NCBI GenBank assembly: GCA_036501535.1
Contig: DASYAE010000074.1
Coordinates: forward strand, 1-9,784
Origin: DASYAE01 sp036501535
GTDB lineage: Bacteria; Actinomycetota; Actinomycetes; Streptomycetales; Catenulisporaceae
DNA length: 9,784 nt
Direction of reading: 5' to 3'
The notes under the pieces are model-generated. The model saw nothing but the letters and a program-made list of their open reading frames with translations, ran no database searches and was not told where the DNA came from. Both the position numbers and the translations under genes were made by a program. Positions 1 through 7,020 of the stretch are shown piece by piece (position 1 is the stretch's first letter; every line of letters starts with the position of its first letter).

Positions 1-293
1 AGCGCGTGCGCGCCGGCCGCCGAGGCGATCTTCGCAGGGTACTGCTCGTTCGGGTAGACGGTCAGCACGACGTGGTTGCTGTGCGCCTTGTTGTACGCGG
101 TGACGAGCGCCTGCGTCTGCGACTGCGTGCCGGCGCGGGTCCACATGGTGATGGTCACACCGCTGGTCGGGCCGCCGCTCGGGGTGCCGCCGCTGGAGCA
201 GGCGGCGCCCGCGGCGAGGGTGAGCGCGGCGAGCAGGGTGCCGAGGAACCTGCGTGGCGGCGTGCGCCGGGATCGTGGCCGGGGGTTCGGCAT
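1..293 (-). CDS. ABC sugar transporter substrate-binding lipoprotein, N-terminal part (runs off the window)
   Basis: Only the first 97 codons are in the window; the gene continues past base 1. The product starts MPNPRPRSRRTPPRRFLG: an Arg-rich n-region, then a hydrophobic stretch ending LTLAAGAAC and a Ser/Gly-rich linker. This is a lipoprotein signal with the acylated Cys at residue 32; Gly rather than Leu at -3 is slightly off consensus. The mature part opens with VTITMWTRAG and continues with QALVTAYNKAH, then VVLTVYPNEQYPAKIASA. This is the usual start of MalE-type family 1 extracellular solute-binding proteins, which deliver sugars to ABC permeases. AAGGAG (303-308) lies 9 bases before the ATG and supports the start. 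The gene follows two glycoside hydrolase genes on the same strand, so import of their products is likely, but the 361-405 hairpin may uncouple its transcription. The permease genes would be expected beyond the window edge. The sugar cannot be told from this fragment. Confidence 0.88.
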   Translation of the reverse strand, partial: MPNPRPRSRRTPPRRFLGTLLAALTLAAGAACSSGGTPSGGPTSGVTITMWTRAGTQSQTQALVTAYNKAHSNHVVLTVYPNEQYPAKIASAAGAHA

Positions 294-302
294 ATCAGTG
301 GG

Positions 303-308
303 CTCCTT
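303..308 (-). promoter_or_regulatory. Ribosome binding site of the solute-binding protein gene
   Basis: AAGGAG on the minus strand, 9 bases upstream of the ATG at 291-293. It is a near-perfect Shine-Dalgarno match and fixes the start of the partial gene. I see no convincing -35/-10 pair between it and the hairpin at 361-405. Confidence 0.75.
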
Positions 309-360
309 GGTGAGTACGGCCGGATTGAGGGTGCTGACGAGCGGCCGGAGCACGGCGCGG

Positions 361-405
361 GGCCGGTGGCCGCAAGGTGGGAGCGGGACCTTGCGACCGC
401 CGGCC
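361..405 (-). terminator. Strong hairpin between the glycosidase operon and the transporter gene
   Basis: Arms 361-378 and 388-405 match at 16 of 18 positions, with an inner perfect 8 bp (CGCAAGGT/ACCTTGCG) and a 9-base loop. It begins about 30 bases downstream of the stop codon of the 437-3556 gene. There is no T-run on either strand, which is common for actinobacterial terminators. It is either a terminator of the glycosidase operon or a processing/attenuation hairpin that lowers read-through into the sugar-binding protein gene. The structure is seen directly; the function is inferred. Confidence 0.7.
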
Positions 406-436
406 GGAGGAGCGGCCGAGCTCTCGGGCTGATCGC

Positions 437-3400
437 TCAGCTGGCGAGCGTGATGGTGACCGTCGTGGTGCCGGGCGTGACGGTCACGCTGTGCGCGGTG
501 GAGTCGTACGTGCCGCCGCTGACGGAGTTCACGGCGACGGTGTTGAAGATGGGCAGCTGGATCGCGATGGAGCCGGTGGGCAGGGTGCCGGAGAGGGACA
601 CCGTGACGACCCGGCCGCTGCCCGGATTGGTGACCGCGAGCGAGACTCCGTAGGTGCTGCGGCTTCCGCTGCTCGCGGTGTAGGTGTTCGTCAGGTTGCT
701 GACGGAGATCGTCTGGCCGGCGGCGATCCAGGTGTTCGGGATGCCGCGGCCGATGTAGAGCGGATCGGTGTACGTGAACGGCCCGGTGCCGGTCGCGCTG
801 AAGCCTTCGGCGACCAGCGATTCGAGCAGGCCCTGCTGCTGGGCCGAGGTCGGCCAGGCGTAGGGGCAGGCGCCGAACTCGGGCCCGGCGTGGCTGCCGA
901 TCCACGGGTTGCTCGACGAGGGCCCGCTGCCGTTCGCCTCCCACCACGCGTTCGGGCCGCCGGTCGTGGTGGCGATCTGCCAGGCGTAGCTGGTGATCGG
1001 CAGATCACGGTACTGCGTCCCGTACAGGCCGTTGATCGAGTACGCGGTGTTGTAGGCGGTGGAGTACCCGTCGAACGCGCCGAAGGTCGGGTACGGCAGG
1101 CCGTTGGAGGCCAGCCGGTTGAAGCCGAAGGCGTAGAGCGCGTCGCCCTGCGTAGCGCTGCCCGCGATGCCGGTCAGCGCGCCGCCCTCGAGCATCGTCG
1201 ACCACTGGTCCTGGCCGACCCACTCGGGCGAGGCCCAGTTGGCGTCGTTGTAGGTGTTGCAGCGGTTGGCCGAGTCCGGCTGGTTGATCGTGCACGGCAG
1301 GTAGCTGAACCCGTTGGCCGTCTCGTCGCTGCTGAGCAGTGTATTGACACTGTTGAGCAGCGAGGTGTAGGCGGTGTCGGCGTACTGGGCCTCGGCCGTG
1401 TTGCCGAGCCGCGTCGCGATGTACTTGTACGCTGCCAGGCCCTGCAGCGCCGAGTAGTCGTCGAACAGCCAGCGGCCCGATGAGTCGTTGTCGAAACTGG
1501 CCTGCAGCGCGCCGTCCGAGGCGAGCTGGCCCTGGTAGATGGTGTGCATGATGGTGTAAAGGCTCGGACCCCACGGACTGGATCCGCTGGCGTCGTCGTG
1601 GAAGAACTGGGAGACGAACGCGGTGTCGTTGGTGCGGGCCAGGTACAGCGCCCACGCCGCAGGGGTCTTCCAGTCGCCGTCGTAGTACCAGTTCGCGCCC
1701 ACCTCGTTGAAGGTCGGCGACTCCGAGATGCGCGCGGTCAGCAGCAGGTTCTGCGCGTCCTGGAAGTCGCCGTTCTCGAACCGGGCGATCAGCTCGCCGG
1801 GCACGTCGTGGTTGAGCAGCCAGGCGTAGTTGTTCGCGGCCGAGAACTGCGCCTCGCCGACCTGCATGATCAGGTTGTAGATCGTGCCGGCCCTGTAGGC
1901 GTTGACCAGAGCGGTGCCCGGGTTGGCCAGGCTGTTGGTGTTCGGCAGGGTCAGGTTGGGCGGCGAGATCGTCGGCGTCTGGGCGAGCCGGCCGTTCCAG
2001 TACGAGGACATCGCGCTGTAGGCCGTGTCGAACGTCGGCGCGCTGCTGGTGAGCGTTGCGGTGCTGGGCAGCGCCGCGCCGCTGCCGAAGTTGTCGACCG
2101 CTGCGACGTAGTCGCTGTCGTTGGTGGCGCCGGGCTGCACGGTGTCGAGCGAGGAGCTGGTGAGCCGGACCAGGTTGGTGCCGGTGCCGCCCGGGTCGAG
2201 CGTGATGGCGGCGGTGCCGTTGTTGGTCACTGCGACGCGGGTGTAGACGAGCATGAACGAGCTGCCCGAGATGGTGACCTTGTCGGCGAAGTCCTTGATG
2301 GACACGGCGGTCGTGCCGCTGGTGAAGGAGGTCGTCAGGGCCGGAAGATAGCCGCTGTCCTCGGTCCACTGCACCGACTGGGCCGGCCGGGCGCCGCCGG
2401 TCTGGTAGATGCTGAAGGAGTACATCGCGCCGCAGATCGTGGTGCCTCCGGAGTTGTAGGTGGTCGGCACGCCGCGGGCGAAGTAGGAGCCGGACAGGTA
2501 GGCGAAGACCGGCCAGTAGTTGCCGTCCCAGCCGAGCGCCGACTCGTTGGAGAAGCCCTGGCCGAACGGGTCGGCGGGGGTCGGGAAGTTGGTGCCGTAG
2601 GCGTTGGGCAGGCTGGAGTTGTGACACGCGTTCGGCGCGACGGCGGGAATGCCCTGATACGTCGTCGTCCCGCTGGCGTTCACGGTCCAGCTGAAGGTGG
2701 TCGAGCCGCTCGCGCCGGTGGTGTCGGTCGCGGTAACCGTGACCGTGGAGGTGCCCGCGGTGGTCGGCGTTCCCGAGACCAGGCCGGTGGAGCTGATGGA
2801 CAGCCCGGCCGGAAGGCCGCTCGCAGTAAAGGAGAGGGTCTGGCCGGAGGCCGAGTCGGAGGCGCTGATCTGGAGCGAGACGGAGGCACCGACGGTCGAG
2901 GTCTGCGATCCGGGGCCGGTCACGGTGACGGTGTCGCCGGTGCCGCCCGAGCCGGGGAAGGACGGCAGGGCCCATACCCGGGTGGTCGCGCTCGTGCACG
3001 GTTCCTGGACCAGCAGGGTGTTGCTGGCGGTGCTGTCGCCGGTGGGCACGATGCACTTGCCGGAGTTGACCGACACCAGGTTGAACGTGTTGGCGGCCCC
3101 TGATATCGAGACCGGCTGGAGGGTCCACTGCTGGTTGGTCTGGCCGTTGCAGGTCCACTGGATGATCTGGCCGCCGTTGGCGGTGGACCGTCCGGACACG
3201 TCCACGCAGAGGCCTGCGAAGCTGGTGACGGTGTAGGTCGCGGTGGTGCCGGAGACCGGGGTGAAGGTCCAGTTCTGGTTGGTGCCGCTGTTGCAGGTCC
3301 ACTGGATCAGCTGGACGCCCGTGGTGGTCTGGCTGTTCGGGTCGTCCAGGCAGTCGGCGCTGCCCTGGTCGACGGCGGTCGTGGTGAATGAGGCTGCTGC

Positions 3401-3556
3401 CGCCGCGGGTCCGGCGGCCGGGCCGACGGCCTGCAGCAGGCCGGCGACCAGCAGGCCGGCCGCGATGCCGGCGAAGCGGGCGAGACGGGTCCGGCGCAGG
3501 CGTAATCGGCGCTGCGTTCCACGCCGCGTGCGGTGCGGCTGATGTCCACTGGACAT
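437..3556 (-). CDS. Secreted CBM13 / Ig-like / alpha-helical-barrel putative glycoside hydrolase, family unassigned
   Basis: 1039 residues. Residues 1-55 form a long export signal: Arg-rich start, hydrophobic 28-45, then an Ala-rich cleavage region. Residues 57-197 are a ricin-type beta-trefoil (CBM13) with three repeats carrying QNW (94-96), QQW (142-144) and a degenerate RVW (193-195). Residues 212-293 resemble a putative Ig (He_PIG) domain (LSFTASGLPAGLSIS, then GLVSGTPTTAGT). Residues 300-530 look beta-rich (WDGNYWPVFAYLSG 343-356; WTEDSGY 397-403), and 540-940 look like the repeated helices of an (alpha/alpha)6 glycosidase, with conserved-looking acidic/aromatic patches ANWYYDGDWKTP (621-632), LFDDYSALQG (697-706) and WVGQDQWSTMLEGG (779-792). 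The last 100 residues look like a beta-sandwich. This order (beta-sandwich, helical barrel, beta-sandwich) recalls clan GH-G/GH-L-like enzymes, but I do not recognise the family and cannot name the catalytic acids. It lies 52 bases after the GH127 gene, probably in one operon, and would act outside the cell. Confidence 0.8.
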   Translation of the reverse strand: MSSGHQPHRTRRGTQRRLRLRRTRLARFAGIAAGLLVAGLLQAVGPAAGPAAAAASFTTTAVDQGSADCLDDPNSQTTTGVQLIQWTCNSGTNQNWTFTPVSGTTATYTVTSFAGLCVDVSGRSTANGGQIIQWTCNGQTNQQWTLQPVSISGAANTFNLVSVNSGKCIVPTGDSTASNTLLVQEPCTSATTRVWALPSFPGSGGTGDTVTVTGPGSQTSTVGASVSLQISASDSASGQTLSFTASGLPAGLSISSTGLVSGTPTTAGTSTVTVTATDTTGASGSTTFSWTVNASGTTTYQGIPAVAPNACHNSSLPNAYGTNFPTPADPFGQGFSNESALGWDGNYWPVFAYLSGSYFARGVPTTYNSGGTTICGAMYSFSIYQTGGARPAQSVQWTEDSGYLPALTTSFTSGTTAVSIKDFADKVTISGSSFMLVYTRVAVTNNGTAAITLDPGGTGTNLVRLTSSSLDTVQPGATNDSDYVAAVDNFGSGAALPSTATLTSSAPTFDTAYSAMSSYWNGRLAQTPTISPPNLTLPNTNSLANPGTALVNAYRAGTIYNLIMQVGEAQFSAANNYAWLLNHDVPGELIARFENGDFQDAQNLLLTARISESPTFNEVGANWYYDGDWKTPAAWALYLARTNDTAFVSQFFHDDASGSSPWGPSLYTIMHTIYQGQLASDGALQASFDNDSSGRWLFDDYSALQGLAAYKYIATRLGNTAEAQYADTAYTSLLNSVNTLLSSDETANGFSYLPCTINQPDSANRCNTYNDANWASPEWVGQDQWSTMLEGGALTGIAGSATQGDALYAFGFNRLASNGLPYPTFGAFDGYSTAYNTAYSINGLYGTQYRDLPITSYAWQIATTTGGPNAWWEANGSGPSSSNPWIGSHAGPEFGACPYAWPTSAQQQGLLESLVAEGFSATGTGPFTYTDPLYIGRGIPNTWIAAGQTISVSNLTNTYTASSGSRSTYGVSLAVTNPGSGRVVTVSLSGTLPTGSIAIQLPIFNTVAVNSVSGGTYDSTAHSVTVTPGTTTVTITLAS

Positions 3557-3563
3557 CGGGTTC

Positions 3564-3570
3564 CCTTCCT
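3564..3570 (-). promoter_or_regulatory. Ribosome binding site of the 1039-residue secreted protein
   Basis: AGGAAGG on the minus strand, 7 bases before the ATG at 3554-3556. It supports the long N-terminus with the Arg-rich signal peptide. The same heptamer precedes the GH30 gene (8878-8884). Confidence 0.72.
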
Positions 3571-3608
3571 GTGCGTAAGCGGGGCGGGTATAGGGCGTCG
3601 GGTACGGC

Positions 3609-5687
3609 TCAACTCGTCGGCAGCCAGACGCGCATCGCGCCGTCCTCCCGGTTCGCCCACGCGTAGTAGGGCACTGCGGTGAGTGTCAGGGCGCCGTCTG
3701 CGCTCTCTGAGTCGGCCGCGGCAGATGAGGACGAGTTGTCTTCGGCCGACGCCGGTTCGTGCGCGTCCTGCGCGGTGCGGTAGGGCCACCAGTCGGTGCT
3801 GCGGTCGAGCCGGCGGCGGCGCCCCGAGGTCTGCACGACGGTGACGCCGCCGAGCAGGTCGGGACGGTGCGCCTCGGTCAGGCCGGCCGCGGGGTCGAGC
3901 ACGATCCGGTCCAGGCCGCCGCCGGGATGGTCGACCTCCTCGAGGCAGTAGACCAGCGGCCCGCGCTCGATCGCCACGCAGCCGCGCACCGCGTCCACCC
4001 GGGCGTCGGCGCGGGTCAGCCGGGGCGTCAGGTCGAGCGTCAGGTCGAGCCGGTCGTCCGGCCGCCAGGTGCGGCGCACCCGGAGCCAGCCCTCGTCGGC
4101 CACGGCGAACACGGCCCGGCCCGGTCCGTCGCTGACGCCGTCGCTGCTGCCATCACCACTGTCGCCGCTATTACCGTCCGCTTCGGCGAGGCGCAGATCG
4201 TAACGCTGGCACCAGTGCGGCAGCCGCAGCGACAGGGTCCACCGGCCCGGCGGGCAGCTTTCGACGATCAGCCGGATCCGGCCGTGCCACGGGTAATCCG
4301 TCTCGACGGCGAGAGCGACCGGTCCGGCGTTGGTCTCGGCGGTGAAGCGGCCGCCGGCGTACTGGTGGACCTGCACGCCGCTGCCGTCTCCGGAAACCAT
4401 GTAGTGCGGCAGCGCGGCGAGCAGCCGCATCACGTTCGGCGGGCAGCAGGCGCAGTCGAACCAGCGGGTGCGTCGCATGGTCTTGTCGCCGCCCGGATCG
4501 GTGTGGCCGTCCCGCACCTGCAGGGGATTGACGTACAGCCAGCGGTCGGCGTCGAGCGAGACGCCGGCCAGCAGGGCGTTGAAGAGCGTGCGCTCGGCCA
4601 GGTCGGCGTACCGGGCCCGGCCGGTGAGCAGGGACATGCGCCAGTTCCAGTGCACTGACGCGACCGAGGCGCAGGTCTCGCAGTAAGCCTGCTCGGTGGG
4701 CAGCTCGAACGGGTCGCCGAACGACTCGCCCTCGAAGCGCGCGCCGAGGCCGCCGGTCAGGTACGTCTTGGCCGCCGCCATCGACTCCCACAGCCGCTCG
4801 AGCAGCCCGGTCAGCGCGCGGTCGCCGCTCTCCGCCGCCACGTCCGCGGCGCCGGCCAGCAGGTAGAGCTGGCGCACAGCGTGGCCCTCGACCGTCTCGG
4901 CCTTGCGCAGCGGGACCCGGTCCTGGAAGTAGGCCCGCCCGCCGAGCGCGCCGTGCCCGCGCCGGTCCACCAGATGGCGGGCCAGGTCGAGGTATCGCGG
5001 CTCGCCGGTCTCCCGGTGCAGCTCCACCAGCGCCGTCTCGATCTCGGGGTGGCCCTCGATGCCGTCGATCCCGTCCTCGGCGCGCGGGCCGAAGAGAGCG
5101 TCGATCAGGTCGGCAAACCGGCGGCCGGCGTCGAGCAGCCCGGTGCGGCCGGTGGCTCGGTGGTGCGCGACGCCGGCCTGGATCAGGTGCCCGGCGCAGT
5201 ACAGCTCGTGGCCCCAGCGCAGGTCCGCGAAGCGGCCCGAGCCGCGGCCGAGCTGAACCCATGTGTTGATATACCCGTCAGGCTCCTGAGCCGCCTCGAC
5301 CAGCGCCGCGATCCGCTCGACGTCGTCCTCGAGCCGCCGCGCGGTCGACCCGCCCTCGCCCGGCCCGAGCCCGGCCAGGCGCCAGCAGGCAGCCTCGAGC
5401 CACTTGTAGACGTCCGAGTCGACGAAGGGGTAGCGGCCGCGGAAGTTGCCGGCCTCCGTGTGTGCGGCCACGCGCAGGTTGTGCAGGTTCCCGGCCGACT
5501 CCAGCAGGCCGGGGCCGCGCGGGATGCCGGACTCGGCGACCGCCGTGCGCCGCCGCAGCCAGAAGCCCGCGGTGATCGCGGCCTCGGCCGCTGGGCGCAG
5601 CCGGGTCGAACCGGCGCGGCTCGGCGCGACCGGGCCAGCGGCGCGCGCGACTGATCGTTCGGGCACTGTCATCAGGCGGCCACCCAT
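3609..5687 (-). CDS. GH127 beta-L-arabinofuranosidase (DUF1680 family), cytoplasmic
   Basis: 692 residues, close to the usual GH127 size, with no signal peptide, so it should act inside the cell. GH127 enzymes remove terminal beta-L-arabinofuranose with retention, using a cysteine nucleophile held by zinc. In B. longum HypBA1 (family knowledge) the key residues are Glu322 (acid/base), Cys417 (nucleophile) and the zinc ligands Glu338, Cys340, Cys417 and Cys418. All have counterparts here with nearly the same spacing: Glu321 in FEGESFG, Glu337 and Cys339 in AYCETCAS, and Cys414-Cys415 in FDCACCPPN. Other family-like stretches are NFRGRYPFVDSDVYKWLEA (81-99), EPDGYINTW (135-143) and RWGHELYCAGHLIQA (157-171). 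Two low-complexity Ser/Asp/Gly stretches (about 503-523 and 645-665) look like surface insertions. The start at 5687 is preferred over Met6 because AAAGGA (5697-5702) lies 9 bases upstream. It is the first gene of the operon facing away from the LacI gene. Other substrates known in the family (such as aceric-acid-containing glycans) cannot be excluded. Confidence 0.93.
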   Translation of the reverse strand: MGGRLMTVPERSVARAAGPVAPSRAGSTRLRPAAEAAITAGFWLRRRTAVAESGIPRGPGLLESAGNLHNLRVAAHTEAGNFRGRYPFVDSDVYKWLEAACWRLAGLGPGEGGSTARRLEDDVERIAALVEAAQEPDGYINTWVQLGRGSGRFADLRWGHELYCAGHLIQAGVAHHRATGRTGLLDAGRRFADLIDALFGPRAEDGIDGIEGHPEIETALVELHRETGEPRYLDLARHLVDRRGHGALGGRAYFQDRVPLRKAETVEGHAVRQLYLLAGAADVAAESGDRALTGLLERLWESMAAAKTYLTGGLGARFEGESFGDPFELPTEQAYCETCASVASVHWNWRMSLLTGRARYADLAERTLFNALLAGVSLDADRWLYVNPLQVRDGHTDPGGDKTMRRTRWFDCACCPPNVMRLLAALPHYMVSGDGSGVQVHQYAGGRFTAETNAGPVALAVETDYPWHGRIRLIVESCPPGRWTLSLRLPHWCQRYDLRLAEADGNSGDSGDGSSDGVSDGPGRAVFAVADEGWLRVRRTWRPDDRLDLTLDLTPRLTRADARVDAVRGCVAIERGPLVYCLEEVDHPGGGLDRIVLDPAAGLTEAHRPDLLGGVTVVQTSGRRRRLDRSTDWWPYRTAQDAHEPASAEDNSSSSAAADSESADGALTLTAVPYYAWANREDGAMRVWLPTS

Positions 5688-5696
5688 CGCCGGAAA

Positions 5697-5702
5697 TCCT
5701 TT
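5697..5702 (-). promoter_or_regulatory. Ribosome binding site deciding the GH127 start
   Basis: AAAGGA on the minus strand, 9 bases before the ATG at 5685-5687. The next in-frame ATG (5670-5672) has only a weak GGGTGG in front of it. The site shares two bases with the inverted repeat at 5701-5715. Confidence 0.6.
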
Positions 5703-5715
5703 TCCTTAACGGAAA
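5701..5715. promoter_or_regulatory. Candidate LacI operator, TTTCC-N5-GGAAA inverted repeat
   Basis: The plus strand reads TTTCCTTAACGGAAA: perfect 5-bp arms around 5 bases. It covers the predicted transcription start of the GH127 operon and overlaps its -10 hexamer (5713-5718) by three bases. Its position between the regulator and the divergent operon is where a LacI-family repressor would bind. A second copy of CGGAAA lies 19 bases away (5691-5696 and 5710-5715). The repeat has an odd-length centre, whereas many LacI-family operators have an even centre with CG, so the exact register is unsure. Confidence 0.5.
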
Positions 5716-5741
5716 CTAAGACCGCCGCCGGGGCTCGTCAA
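5713..5741 (-). promoter_or_regulatory. Candidate promoter of the GH127 operon
   Basis: On the minus strand, TTGACG (5736-5741) and TAGTTT (5713-5718) are separated by exactly 17 bases. The -35 matches the primary-sigma consensus TTGACA at five of six positions; the -10 is weaker (three of six, with the key T1, A2 and T6 present). Transcription would begin near 5706, giving a leader of about 19 bases that contains the ribosome binding site. Confidence 0.6.
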
Positions 5742-5782
5742 CGATCCGTGTAAGACCTTTCAGAAGCGTCTGATCCAGTACG

Positions 5783-5802
5783 CTGATCTCCGGTATCATC
5801 AG
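5783..5802 (+). promoter_or_regulatory. Possible -10 of the LacI gene inside a CTGAT/ATCAG inverted repeat
   Basis: TATCAT (5794-5799) matches the -10 consensus at five of six positions and lies 63 bases before the GTG start. It sits within an inverted repeat with 5-bp arms CTGAT (5783-5787) and ATCAG (5798-5802). No good -35 lies 16-18 bases upstream. The repeat could be a site for autoregulation, but short arms like these arise by chance. Confidence 0.3.
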
Positions 5803-5862
5803 AGCTCAACGCACTGCCGAAGGCCGCTGGAACAGCGGAGCAAGCTGAGATAGGGTTTTCCG

Positions 5863-6912
5863 GTGGACGTCGAACCAGCTGTCGGACCGCCCGCCGCGCG
5901 GCCCGCCGTCCGGGCCACGCTCAGCGACGTCGCGGCGCTGGCCGGAGTGACCCCGGGCACCGCCTCCCGGGCGCTCAACGGCCGCGGCCAGCTGCGCCCG
6001 GAGACCCGCCGCCGGGTGCTCGAGGCGGCCGAGCGGCTCGAGTTCCACCCCAACGTGCTCGCGCAGAGCCTGCTGTCCGGCCGCACCTGGACGGTCGGGC
6101 TGATCACCACCGACAGCATCGGGAGGTTCAGCATCCCGGTGATGCTCGGCGCGGAGGACGCCCTCGGCGCGGGCCAGATCTCCGTGCTGCTGTGCGACAC
6201 CCGCGGCGACTCGATCCGCGAGCGGCACTATCTGCGGACCCTCGCCGCGCGCGGCGTGGACGGCATCATCGTCACCGGCCGCCGCGTCGACGCGCGCCCG
6301 CCACTGCCCGGCACCGTCGGCATCCCCGCGGTCTACGCGCTCGGCCCGTCCGCCGACCCGCACGACGCCTCAGTCATCTCAGACGACGAACACGGCGTAA
6401 GGCTGGCGGTGCGCCACCTGCTCGCCTCGGGCCGCACCCGCATAGCGCACGTCACCGGGCCCGAACACCACGCCGCGGCATCGCTGCGGGCCGCCTACGC
6501 CCGCACCGCGCTGACCGAGCACGACCTCGAACTCGCCACCGGCCGCCCGCACCACGGCGAGTGGAGCGAGGCCTGGGGCCGCGCCGCGGCCGGCATCGTC
6601 CTGCACGCGGATCCCCGCTGCGATGCGTTCTGCTGCGGCAACGACCAGATCGCCCGCGGCGTAGCGGACGCCCTGCGCGAGCGCGGCGTGCACGTCCCCC
6701 GGGACATCGCAGTGGTCGGCTACGACAACTGGGATGTCATGGCCCTGTCCTCGAGGCCGCCGCTGACCACGGTGGACACCAACCTGCTGGAGGTCGGCCG
6801 GACCGCCGCGCTGCACCTGATGGACGCGATCGACGGCCAGCCGCACCACGGCGTGCAGGCGGTACCGTGCCATCTCGTGGTGCGCGAGTCGAGCGGCCCG
6901 CCGGGAGCGTGA
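5863..6912 (+). CDS. LacI-family transcriptional regulator
   Basis: 349 residues, the usual length. The N-terminal helix-turn-helix is ATLSDVAALAGVTPGTASRA (18-37), followed by ETRRRVLEAAERLEFHPNVL (47-66) and a hinge region. A type I periplasmic-binding-like sensor domain fills about 75-345 and ends with typical LacI stretches: CGNDQIARGVADALRERG (258-275), DIAVVGYDNWD (281-291), PPLTTVDTN (299-307). The start is GTG at 5863: an in-frame TAG lies at 5851-5853, and AGGG (5852-5855) lies 7 bases upstream of the GTG. Such proteins bind palindromic operators as dimers and are usually released by a sugar ligand; here a mono- or oligosaccharide produced by the neighbouring hydrolases is the obvious candidate (inference). 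The gene is divergent from the GH127 operon and convergent with the GH30 gene, so it is the likely local regulator of both. Specificity for arabinose or another sugar cannot be read from the sequence. Confidence 0.95.
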   Translation: MDVEPAVGPPAARPAVRATLSDVAALAGVTPGTASRALNGRGQLRPETRRRVLEAAERLEFHPNVLAQSLLSGRTWTVGLITTDSIGRFSIPVMLGAEDALGAGQISVLLCDTRGDSIRERHYLRTLAARGVDGIIVTGRRVDARPPLPGTVGIPAVYALGPSADPHDASVISDDEHGVRLAVRHLLASGRTRIAHVTGPEHHAAASLRAAYARTALTEHDLELATGRPHHGEWSEAWGRAAAGIVLHADPRCDAFCCGNDQIARGVADALRERGVHVPRDIAVVGYDNWDVMALSSRPPLTTVDTNLLEVGRTAALHLMDAIDGQPHHGVQAVPCHLVVRESSGPPGA

Positions 6913-6914
6913 GA

Positions 6915-6944
6915 GCGCGCGGGGTGACGATGCACCCCGCGCGC
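6915..6944. terminator. Perfect 12-bp GC hairpin at the convergent LacI/GH30 junction
   Basis: GCGCGCGGGGTG (6915-6926) pairs perfectly with 6933-6944 around a 6-base loop. It begins 2 bases after the LacI stop codon. With no T-run, it is of the U-less actinobacterial kind. It is symmetrical and may stop transcripts from both sides; the GH30 stop is 76 bases away on the other side. Confidence 0.8.
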
Positions 6945-6953
6945 CACGCCCGA

Positions 6954-6974
6954 TTCGTTGGAACCAGCAACGAA
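6954..6974 (-). terminator. Second small hairpin downstream of the GH30 gene
   Basis: TTCGTTG (6954-6960) pairs perfectly with CAACGAA (6968-6974) around a 7-base loop, 46 bases after the GH30 stop codon on the minus strand. It is weaker and less GC-rich than the 6915-6944 hairpin. It may act in series with that hairpin or protect the mRNA 3' end. Confidence 0.4.
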
Positions 6975-7020
6975 CCTACTGCTCACCTACACCAGCTCGG
7001 CCCATACCTACATCCCTACA

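Noticed and set aside
377..1483. Long plus-strand open frame (368 codons) opposite the 437-3556 gene; likewise 1544-3103 (519 codons)
   Set aside because: Arg/Gly/Ala/Val-rich low-complexity translation with no domain, typical of antisense frames in high-GC DNA. The minus-strand protein has clear domains, a signal peptide and a ribosome binding site.
5761..5772. CAGA-AGCG-TCTG inverted repeat as a regulator site
   Set aside because: The arms are only 4 bp and it has no clear position relative to either promoter; this is expected by chance.
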